Notes under the pieces: model-generated
Seen by the model: the letters and a program-made list of their open reading frames with translations, nothing else
Databases searched by the model: none
What the model was told of the DNA's origin: nothing
DNA from: Alphaproteobacteria bacterium
GTDB lineage: Bacteria; Pseudomonadota; Alphaproteobacteria; Sphingomonadales; Emcibacteraceae
Length of the DNA: 20,376 bases
Assembly: GCA_002401545.1 (NCBI GenBank)
Contig: NVTJ01000011.1
Location: 16,204-36,579 of the forward strand
Direction: 5' to 3'
Translations under genes and position numbers: made by a program
Shown: one piece after another, positions 6,834 to 13,036 of the stretch
Layout of the letters: every line of letters begins with the position of its first letter
How positions within the stretch are numbered: position 1 is the stretch's first letter

Positions 6834-7568
6834 TTACCCGATTTCAGCCAACCACGGCAAGGCTTCAATCAAATAAAAACCCAGATTTTGCAAAGAGCCG
6901 GTAAAAATGGCCAGCCCGGTCACGATCAGCAAAACCCCAATAACAAGCTCTATGGTACGCAGGTGCTTTTTCACCCGTCCCGAAGCCCGCAAGAAACCGT
7001 TGATCGCCACGGATGCTATAATGAAAGGCACCCCAAGCCCCAATGAGTATACCGCCAGCAGCGCGACGCCCTGGGAAAAATGTTCCTGGGTTGCCGCCAG
7101 GGTAAGGATGGTCGCAAGGATAGGACCAATGCAGGGCGTCCAGCCAAAGGCAAAGGCCAGACCGATGATATAGGCCCCCACCAGCCCTTTTTGTTCCCCG
7201 CCGGTCTGAAAGCGGGCCTCCTTGTATAAAAAGGATAATTTTATCACCCCCGCAAAATGAAGCCCGAGGATCATGATCATAACCCCGGAAATTTTGGCAA
7301 AAACTTCTTTATATTCCTGCAGAACCCCTTGAACCGCCGAAGCCCCGGCCCCAAGAGCAATAAAAACAGTCGAGAAACCCAACACAAAGGCAACTGCTGG
7401 CCAGAACATGGCCCATTTTGCTATTTTGTCGCCTTCGCGCACATCCTGATAACTGTTGCCGGTGATAAAACAGATATAGGCCGGCACCAGCGGCAATACG
7501 CAAGGTGACAGGAAACTGAACATGCCGCTAAGGGCGGCGAGTAAATATGAGACTTCAATACTATCCAT
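6834..7568 (-). CDS. ccdA: Cytochrome c biogenesis / thiol-transfer membrane protein (CcdA family)
   Basis: A 244-residue inner-membrane protein of the CcdA / short DsbD-transmembrane family, with about six hydrophobic segments. The two redox-active cysteines are in the family positions: C23 in SPCVLPLVPAY (end of helix 1) and C146 in GWTPCIGP (helix 4). CcdA carries reducing equivalents from cytoplasmic thioredoxin to periplasmic thiol acceptors, either for haem attachment to cytochrome c or for other periplasmic reductants. No cytochrome c maturation genes or thioredoxin-like partner are next to it; instead it is the last gene of a run with a TauE/SafE permease and a TIGR02186 protein. The gap to the upstream gene is 57 bp without a terminator. 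Its ribosome-binding site is weak (AAGAAAA). The specific electron acceptor is unknown. Confidence 0.88.
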   Translation of the reverse strand: MDSIEVSYLLAALSGMFSFLSPCVLPLVPAYICFITGNSYQDVREGDKIAKWAMFWPAVAFVLGFSTVFIALGAGASAVQGVLQEYKEVFAKISGVMIMILGLHFAGVIKLSFLYKEARFQTGGEQKGLVGAYIIGLAFAFGWTPCIGPILATILTLAATQEHFSQGVALLAVYSLGLGVPFIIASVAINGFLRASGRVKKHLRTIELVIGVLLIVTGLAIFTGSLQNLGFYLIEALPWLAEIG

Positions 7569-7625
7569 GATTTTCTTTTTAATGTCTCTGATAAAAACCG
7601 CAAGGAATTTTATATCACAAGGTTG

Positions 7626-8426
7626 TTATCCGCTCAATTTTTTCGACAGAAAACCGCCCAGCCATCCGGCAAACAGGGCGACCAGGATCGCCATAATACC
7701 GTATAGGGGTGGATATTCATGAGCAAATTTAAAAATGAGTCTTTCCAGACCCGCCTTACCCACTTCCAGCGGCGAACGCTCGCTGAGAAGCAGCTCGCCG
7801 TCCCGGATCAAATGGACATCCACCTGATAATCCCCCACCGGCATGTTGGCCGGAAATTCCAGTATGGCCCGAAACAGGATACCATCCAGTATACTGATGG
7901 TGCCTTCCTGCTGGTAATATAGTTTTTTGGCCTTCATATTACGGATAAAACCGGCCCGGAAGGCCTTTTTTTCCGCTGGCGTTGTGGATTCGATGAATTC
8001 AATTTCAAGTTGTTCCAGTCCAGCCTCCAGCCTGTTCAATTTCTCTTCGGAAAGAATCAGGTCAAGCGGCCTGGTTGTGGTGATCGCGTAATAGCCCTGA
8101 ACATTCCTAAGCGTCCTGAAATCCCTGTTGGCCCATATGGGGCCGATTTGTTCCTTGCGCCGGACAATCATGTCATGGCGCGCACTTTGCACCACAACAA
8201 TAATATCATAATCCAACCCCTCAATGGCAACAGCATGCCCGCCGTCACCCTGGGGAATACCACGTTCTATAGCCCCGAAAATTAAAAGTTCCGTTCCGGA
8301 AAACTCAGAGGTGATTTCAATAATATGGCTGGACAGGTCTGTCACCATGCGTTCCGCCTGGGCGACCTGAATGAATGAGCACCCCCACAGACAGCCTAGA
8401 AATAAATATCGGATCAACCCTGTCAA
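7626..8426 (-). CDS. TIGR02186 / Alph_Pro_TM family envelope protein
   Basis: A 266-residue protein with a signal peptide (hydrophobic 5-20, probable cleavage after AQA at about residue 24), a periplasmic beta-rich body, and one C-terminal membrane helix at about 240-258 followed by KK on the cytoplasmic side. It matches my recollection of the alphaproteobacterial TIGR02186/PF09608 family, whose function is not established. The start is a TTG at 8426, supported by a perfect GGAGG 7 nt upstream (8438-8434); the permease stop overlaps it as TTGA, and no ATG occurs before residue 27. The context (permease upstream, CcdA downstream) suggests a partner in sulfur-compound export or periplasmic redox, but this is inference. 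Segments such as GTELLIFGAIERG near residue 45 resemble the N-terminus of the family. Confidence 0.85.
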   Translation of the reverse strand: MTGLIRYLFLGCLWGCSFIQVAQAERMVTDLSSHIIEITSEFSGTELLIFGAIERGIPQGDGGHAVAIEGLDYDIIVVVQSARHDMIVRRKEQIGPIWANRDFRTLRNVQGYYAITTTRPLDLILSEEKLNRLEAGLEQLEIEFIESTTPAEKKAFRAGFIRNMKAKKLYYQQEGTISILDGILFRAILEFPANMPVGDYQVDVHLIRDGELLLSERSPLEVGKAGLERLIFKFAHEYPPLYGIMAILVALFAGWLGGFLSKKLSG

Positions 8427-9346
8427 TGAATAACCTCCACAGGTGTCACCGAATAATGCTCGGCGGGTTCCACCACCAGATCAACAGCCATTTTGGCACA
8501 GACCACCAACACCATCATGGCCAGCAGAATCCTGAGCTGTTCCCCCTTCAACCTCAAGCCAACCCGCGCCCCGGCCTGCGCCCCGATCACTGCCCCGATC
8601 AGCAAAATCAGGGCCAGCACCACATCAACGGTCTGGGTATTGACCGAATGCAGAAAAGTAACGCTGGCGGTGACAAAAGTAATCTGGAACAGGGATGTGC
8701 CGATCACCACCTTAATGGGCATATGCAACAGATAGATCATGGCTGGCACCATGATAAAGCCACCACCAACCCCCATAATCGCCGACAATATACCCACCAG
8801 CCCACCTATAGCTAATGGCATTATGGCACTAACATACATTTTAGAGGTACGAAACCGCATCTTGAAGGGCAGGGCATCAATCCAGGTTCGCCGCCGCCGT
8901 CCGGCTTTTGTCGCATCCCCCCGCCGATTGCGTAGAATACTGCCCACAGTTTCCACAAACATCATCCCCCCAATGCTGCCAAGGAACACAACGTAAGCCA
9001 GCGAAATCATCAGATCAACCTGACCCGTAGCCTTAAGAACTGTGAATATCATGGCTCCAAAATAAGAGCCTATGGTACCACCAATGATGAGAACCAAACC
9101 CATTTTATAATCTATTCCGCCGCGCCTGCCATGAGCAATCGCACCGGAAACAGATGCAGCAGTGATCTGATTAGCCCCCGTCGCCACTGCAACCGCAGGG
9201 GGAATTCCCACGAAAATAAGCAAGGGCGTCATCAAAAAGCCCCCACCCACACCGAACATGCCCGATAGAAAACCAACCCCCCCGCTCATCGCCAGAAGCA
9301 AAAAGATGTTGATCGACATTTCAGCAATAGGCAGGTAAATCTGCAT
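8423..9346 (-). CDS. TauE/SafE family permease (probable sulfite/organosulfur exporter)
   Basis: A 307-residue inner-membrane protein of the TauE/SafE (DUF81) family with about eight membrane segments arranged as an internal duplication. The half-repeat signatures are GFLSGMFGVGGGFLMTPLL (about 25-43) and GILSAIMGVGGGFIMVPAM (about 184-202), each followed by a (A/G)T..xNQI or GTSLFQI segment. The halves are joined by a basic cytoplasmic loop (RNRRGDATKAGRRRRTW). Known members export sulfite, sulfoacetate or related anions; the substrate here cannot be read from sequence. The start at 9346 has no clear ribosome-binding site, and M10 is a possible alternative start. It is the first gene of the minus-strand run leading to TIGR02186 and ccdA, and it diverges from the MerR/beta-oxidation operon. 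Confidence 0.88.
   Translation of the reverse strand: MQIYLPIAEMSINIFLLLAMSGGVGFLSGMFGVGGGFLMTPLLIFVGIPPAVAVATGANQITAASVSGAIAHGRRGGIDYKMGLVLIIGGTIGSYFGAMIFTVLKATGQVDLMISLAYVVFLGSIGGMMFVETVGSILRNRRGDATKAGRRRRTWIDALPFKMRFRTSKMYVSAIMPLAIGGLVGILSAIMGVGGGFIMVPAMIYLLHMPIKVVIGTSLFQITFVTASVTFLHSVNTQTVDVVLALILLIGAVIGAQAGARVGLRLKGEQLRILLAMMVLVVCAKMAVDLVVEPAEHYSVTPVEVIH
8434..8438 (-). promoter_or_regulatory. Ribosome-binding site that fixes a TTG start
   Basis: GGAGG on the minus strand lies 7 nt before TTG 8426, inside the last codons of the upstream permease gene. It is one of the best Shine-Dalgarno matches in the window and is paired with one of its poorest start codons, which together support the unusual start and suggest tuned, coupled translation. 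Confidence 0.75.
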
Positions 9347-9386
9347 GTCAGTTATTATTCAGTCATTGGTTGAGAGTGCGAATTGA

Positions 9387-9405
9387 TACCCTAAGTTTAC
9401 CCTAA
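9387..9405. repeat. Direct repeat TACCCTAA x2, 11-bp period
   Basis: TACCCTAA at 9387-9394 is repeated exactly at 9398-9405. The 11-bp period puts both copies on the same face of the helix. They lie 41-59 bp upstream of the TauE-family start, in the expected promoter zone of that minus-strand operon, so a regulator bound as a direct-repeat dimer is possible. No regulator is assigned. Confidence 0.6.
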
Positions 9406-9426
9406 ACAAATTCGCCGTCTAATGAT

Positions 9427-9439
9427 ACTATTTAATAGT
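9427..9439. repeat. 13-bp perfect palindrome
   Basis: ACTATT-T-AATAGT is a perfect inverted repeat in A/T-rich DNA between the two divergent operons. It is short, so it may be chance; it could be a small operator for the TauE-family operon. Confidence 0.4.
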
Positions 9440-9460
9440 TTTCAAACGACTGTTTATTTT

Positions 9461-9488
9461 TACTTGACCTTTACGTAAAGGTCAAGTA
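9461..9488. promoter_or_regulatory. 28-bp perfect palindrome, probable MerR-family (LiuR-like) operator
   Basis: The half-site TACTTGACCTTTAC is followed immediately by its exact reverse complement, with no spacer and no mismatch. Its core TTTACGTAAA resembles, from memory, the motif described for the MerR-family branched-chain/fatty-acid regulator LiuR. It covers the -35 box and spacer of the promoter for the merR gene and its operon, which is where MerR-type activators bind. The simplest reading is that the adjacent MerR protein binds here and controls its own operon. Confidence 0.82.
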
Positions 9489-9494
9489 TTATAT
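9464..9494 (+). promoter_or_regulatory. Promoter of the merR / beta-oxidation operon
   Basis: TTGACC (9464-9469) is the -35 box, inside the left arm of the 28-bp palindrome. The -10 can be read as TTATAT (9489-9494) with a 19-bp spacer, the over-long spacing typical of MerR-activated promoters, or as TATTAT (9487-9492) with a normal 17-bp spacer. These readings predict different regulation: activation by DNA distortion, or simple repression. The leader to ATG 9595 would be about 95 nt. Confidence 0.6.
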
Positions 9495-9560
9495 CTCTAT
9501 TGATTCTTAAATCTGCCACCCTCTGTTGTGCGGGTCTGTAAGGTTGCAGTTAATGTAATA

Positions 9561-9580
9561 ATGACCAAATATTCGGTCAT
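9561..9580. promoter_or_regulatory. Second inverted repeat in the merR leader
   Basis: ATGACC-AAATATTC-GGTCAT is a 20-bp inverted repeat with a single mismatched pair. It lies downstream of the promoter and 14 bp before the merR start codon, a position suited to a repressor that blocks elongation or loading. The half-site ATGACCgAA recurs at the start codon itself (9595-9603). The shape (TGACC...GGTCA, short A/T centre) resembles TetR-family operators. No tetR gene is in the window. Confidence 0.55.
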
Positions 9581-9594
9581 AATTGTGGAATATA

Positions 9595-9993
9595 ATGACC
9601 GAAAAAACTTACAGCATTTCTGAACTTTCAGAAGAATTTAACATCACCCCCCGGACTTTGCGCTTCTATGAAGACCAAAAACTGATAGCCCCCTCACGAA
9701 ATGGACAAACCCGCATATATTCCAAAAAGGACCGCGCCAGACTGGCCTGGATACTCAGGGGAAAGCGGGTCGGCTTCACAATTTCCGACATGGGAAAACT
9801 TCTGGATCTCTATTATCTGGAAGGCGGCAAGGTCAAACAGCGGGAGCTGGGCCTACAAAATTGCCAAGCAAGAATTGAAACCCTGGAGAGACAGAAGAAA
9901 GATATTGACGAGACCTTGAAAGAACTCAGGAAAATTATTGAAATGTTTAAAAACTGGAAACCCTATCCCGACCAGGATAATGCAAAAATTTAA
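9595..9993 (+). CDS. MerR family transcriptional regulator (LiuR-like)
   Basis: A 132-residue regulator. The N-terminal winged helix-turn-helix is clear: YSISELSEEFNITPRTLRFY (about 5-24), then EDQKLIAPSR and TRIYSKKDRARL. The C-terminal part (about 80-120) is a heptad-patterned dimerisation coiled coil (RIETLERQKKDIDETLKELR). The metal-binding cysteine set of MerR, ZntR or CueR is absent (one cysteine only), so a metal sensor is unlikely; an acyl-CoA-responsive role fits the operon. I chose ATG 9595; the in-frame TTG at 9583 would overlap the second inverted repeat and has no ribosome-binding site. It is the first gene of the operon, 18 bp before the acyl-CoA dehydrogenase. LiuR is the closest named group I can suggest, but the effector is unknown. 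Confidence 0.88.
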   Translation: MTEKTYSISELSEEFNITPRTLRFYEDQKLIAPSRNGQTRIYSKKDRARLAWILRGKRVGFTISDMGKLLDLYYLEGGKVKQRELGLQNCQARIETLERQKKDIDETLKELRKIIEMFKNWKPYPDQDNAKI

Positions 9994-10011
9994 CATCAGG
10001 AGATATCATCC

Positions 10012-11802
10012 ATGCCCACTTATTCCGCCCCGCTGAAGGACATCAAATTCCTGTTGCATGACTATTTTAATCTACAGCAATATAATAATATACCGGCCTT
10101 TGCCGAAGCAACGCCAGACCTTCTGGATGCCATTCTGGATGAGGCGGCAAAGATTAACGAAGGCGTTTTTCAGCCGTTGAACCTTTCCGGCGACCAACAG
10201 GGATGTCGGCTTGAGGATGGCAAGGTCATCACCCCCGACGGTTTCAAGAGCGCCTACAATCAATATGTGGAAGGCGGCTGGCAGGGGATGACCGGTGATG
10301 AAAAATACGGCGGTCAGGGATTGCCACAGACTTTGGGATTGATCCTCAATGAGATTATGGTTTCCGCCAACTGGGGATTTGCCATGTATCCGGGCCTGAC
10401 CAAGGGGGCGACAGAATCCATCTATGCCTGGGGTACGGACGCGCAAAAAGATTTATATCTTCCGAAAATGTATTCCGCCGAATGGACCGGCACCATGAAT
10501 TTGACCGAGCCACATTGTGGCACCGATTTAGGGCTTATGCGCACCAAAGCCGCGCCACAGGAAGACGGCAGCTATAAAATCACCGGCACCAAGATTTTCA
10601 TCTCTGCCGGCGATCATGACCTGACCGAAAACATCATTCATCTGGTGCTGGCGCGCATCAACGGCGCCCCGGAAGGCGTGAAAGGCATCAGCCTGTTCAT
10701 CGTCCCCCGTAACAAGATCAACGAAGACGGTTCTGTTGGTGAAAATAACAATGTGTCCTGTGGTTCTCTGGAAGAAAAGATGGGTATCCATTCCAACTCC
10801 ACCTGCGTGATGAATTATGACGAAGCCACAGGTTACCTTCTGGGCGGAGAACATAAAGGCATGAAAGCCATGTTCACCATGATGAATGAGGCCCGTCTGG
10901 GTGTCGCCATTCAGGGGCTGGCCATTGCCGAGGTCGCCAACCAGAATGCGGTCGCCTATGCCAATGACCGTATTCAGGGCCGCGCCCTTACCGGGCCGAA
11001 AAACCCCGAAGATAAAGCCGACCCGATCATGGTCCATCCCGATGTGCGCCGGATGCTGATGACCAACCGGGCCTTCATTGAAGGCAGCCGCGCCATGTCA
11101 ATCTGGGCCGGAATTCTGGTGGATACCACCCGCGAACATCCCGATGAGGCCGAACGGGAAAAAGCCGAAGAACTGCTCGCCCTGATTACCCCGGTGCTGA
11201 AATCCTACCTGACCGATCAGGGGGTCAAGGCCGCGAGCCGGGCGCTGCAATGTTTTGGCGGTCATGGTTATATCCGCGAATGGGGCATGGAACAGTTTTT
11301 GCGCGACAGCCGCATTGCTCCCATCTATGAAGGCACCAACGGCATTCAGGCCATGGACCTGATCGGCCGCAAGCTGCCGGCCAATGGCGGGGCGGCAATC
11401 CGCGCCTATTTTGACATGATCCAGACGTTCATTGACGACAATAAATCTACCGAAAGTCTCGGCAAATATATTCCCCTTCTGGAAAAAGCCCTTGGCCGCC
11501 TGCAGGCCGCCAGCATGTGGCTGATGCAGAATGGCATGTCAAACCCCAATAATGCCGGATCAGGCGCTCATTATTACCTGAACCTGATGGCGCTGGTGAC
11601 CATGGCCTATTTCTGGGCCGACATGGCAAAGAAAGCCTCCGAAATGCTGGCCGCAGACGAAGGCGACAAGACATTTCTGGAAAATAAACTGATCACAGCA
11701 GACTTTTTCTATGGTCATATGCTGCCCGAAACATCATCCCTTAAAGTTAAAATCGAAGCCGGTGCTGATAGTGTTATGGCCCTCGACGCCCAATCATTCT
11801 AG
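10012..11802 (+). CDS. Acyl-CoA dehydrogenase, long form with C-terminal extension
   Basis: A 596-residue FAD enzyme catalysing alpha,beta-dehydrogenation of an acyl-CoA, the first step of beta-oxidation, passing electrons to ETF. The core has the N-terminal helical domain, the middle beta domain (MNLTEPHCGTDLG at about 162-174; KITGTKIFISAGDHD at about 189-203) and a C-terminal helical domain with LQCFGGHGYIREWGMEQ (about 412-428). The catalytic base is E440 in IYEGTNGIQAMDL. Residues from about 465 to the end form the extra helical domain of the roughly 600-aa subfamily that includes many broad-specificity enzymes and DmdC (methylthiopropanoyl-CoA dehydrogenase). DmdC identity cannot be excluded from sequence alone, but the thiolase and FadB downstream favour general fatty acyl-CoA oxidation. 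A strong AGGAGA lies 8 nt before the ATG. Confidence 0.93.
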   Translation: MPTYSAPLKDIKFLLHDYFNLQQYNNIPAFAEATPDLLDAILDEAAKINEGVFQPLNLSGDQQGCRLEDGKVITPDGFKSAYNQYVEGGWQGMTGDEKYGGQGLPQTLGLILNEIMVSANWGFAMYPGLTKGATESIYAWGTDAQKDLYLPKMYSAEWTGTMNLTEPHCGTDLGLMRTKAAPQEDGSYKITGTKIFISAGDHDLTENIIHLVLARINGAPEGVKGISLFIVPRNKINEDGSVGENNNVSCGSLEEKMGIHSNSTCVMNYDEATGYLLGGEHKGMKAMFTMMNEARLGVAIQGLAIAEVANQNAVAYANDRIQGRALTGPKNPEDKADPIMVHPDVRRMLMTNRAFIEGSRAMSIWAGILVDTTREHPDEAEREKAEELLALITPVLKSYLTDQGVKAASRALQCFGGHGYIREWGMEQFLRDSRIAPIYEGTNGIQAMDLIGRKLPANGGAAIRAYFDMIQTFIDDNKSTESLGKYIPLLEKALGRLQAASMWLMQNGMSNPNNAGSGAHYYLNLMALVTMAYFWADMAKKASEMLAADEGDKTFLENKLITADFFYGHMLPETSSLKVKIEAGADSVMALDAQSF

Positions 11803-11816
11803 AAGGATATAGATAA

Positions 11817-13022
11817 ATGACCGATGCTTATATTTATGATTATGTCAAAACCCCGCGTGGCCGGGGCAAGGCCAATGGCAGCCTTCATGAGGTAACGCCC
11901 ATTGACCTGTTGACACAGATTCTCAAAGCCCTCAAAGACCGGACCAATTTTGACCCCAAGCTCATTGATGACATCATCACCGGGATTGTGGCGCCGGTTG
12001 CGGAACAGGGCTCCGTTATGCCGCGCTTCGCCGGGATACAGGCCGGTTACGGCCATCATGTGCCGGGCCTGCAGGTTGACCGCTTCTGTTCCTCCGGACT
12101 TGTTGCCGCCAACTATGCCGCCGCACGGGTCATGGCCGGACAGGCTGACCTGATCATCGGCAGCGGGGCTGAGGCCATGTCACGGGTTCCCATGGGGTCT
12201 GATGGCGGCGCATGGGCCATTGACCCGCAGACCTCTTATGAGGTTGGTTTTGCCCCACAGGGTATCGGTGCCGACCTCATGGGCAATCTTTACGGTTTCA
12301 GCCGCGAAGACTGTGATGCTTTTGCTGTGCAAAGCCAGCAACGTGCCAAAGCCGCCTGGGACAAGGGTCATTTTGACAAGTCTCTTGTGGTCATTAAAGA
12401 CAAGCTCGGCATGACCGTCCTTGACCATGATGAGCATATGCGGCCCGAAGCCACTATGGAATCTCTGTCGGGACTGAGACCCTCCTTTGCCGATATGGGC
12501 GAGTTCGGTTTTGACAGTATCGCCCTGAAAAGATACCCCCATGTGGAAAAAATCACCCATATTCACCATGCCGGCAATGCCAGTGGCATTGTTGACGGCA
12601 GTGCCGGAATGCTCATCGGCACCAAGAAAATGGGCGAGGAAATGGGCCTTAAACCGCGAGCGAAATTTATTGCTTTCGCCGATATTGGTTCCGAGCCTGT
12701 TGTTATGCTGGACGGCCCCGGCAGGTCTGCCAAGAAAGCCCTCAGGCGGGCAGGTATGACCACAGCTGATATTGACGTCTGGGAAATCAACGAGGCCTTT
12801 GCCGCCGTTGCCCTGCGCTTCATTCAGGAACTGGACCTTGATCAATCCTATGTGAATGTAAACGGCGGTTCCATCGCCATGGGCCATCCACTGGGCGCCA
12901 CCGGTGTGATGATTTTGGGCACGGCTCTGGAAGAAATGGAACGATCCGGCAAATCAACGGCTTTGGCCTCCCTCTGTGTGGGTGGCGGCATGGCCACGGC
13001 AACCATCATCGAGCGTGTATAA
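11817..13022 (+). CDS. fadA: Acetyl-CoA C-acyltransferase (thiolase)
   Basis: A 401-residue thiolase that cleaves 3-ketoacyl-CoA with CoA to acetyl-CoA and a shortened acyl-CoA, the last beta-oxidation step. The nucleophile is C91 in VDRFCSSGL, the proton-relay residues are H357 in GGSIAMGHPLGATG and C387 in SLCVGGGMA, and NEAFAA is present near 325-330. The operon position, just before a FadB-type gene, favours a degradative thiolase I-type role over acetoacetyl-CoA synthesis. The leader AAGGATATAGATAA before ATG is nearly the same as that of the next gene. It starts 14 bp after the dehydrogenase stop. The symbol is by role; chain-length preference is not visible. Confidence 0.93.
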   Translation: MTDAYIYDYVKTPRGRGKANGSLHEVTPIDLLTQILKALKDRTNFDPKLIDDIITGIVAPVAEQGSVMPRFAGIQAGYGHHVPGLQVDRFCSSGLVAANYAAARVMAGQADLIIGSGAEAMSRVPMGSDGGAWAIDPQTSYEVGFAPQGIGADLMGNLYGFSREDCDAFAVQSQQRAKAAWDKGHFDKSLVVIKDKLGMTVLDHDEHMRPEATMESLSGLRPSFADMGEFGFDSIALKRYPHVEKITHIHHAGNASGIVDGSAGMLIGTKKMGEEMGLKPRAKFIAFADIGSEPVVMLDGPGRSAKKALRRAGMTTADIDVWEINEAFAAVALRFIQELDLDQSYVNVNGGSIAMGHPLGATGVMILGTALEEMERSGKSTALASLCVGGGMATATIIERV

Positions 13023-13036
13023 AAAGGAATAGATAA

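Noticed and set aside
10012..11802. Calling the acyl-CoA dehydrogenase DmdC (DMSP pathway)
   Set aside because: The size and C-terminal domain fit, but no dmdA, dmdB or dmdD is nearby, and the thiolase/FadB context points to general beta-oxidation. Phylogenetic placement would decide.
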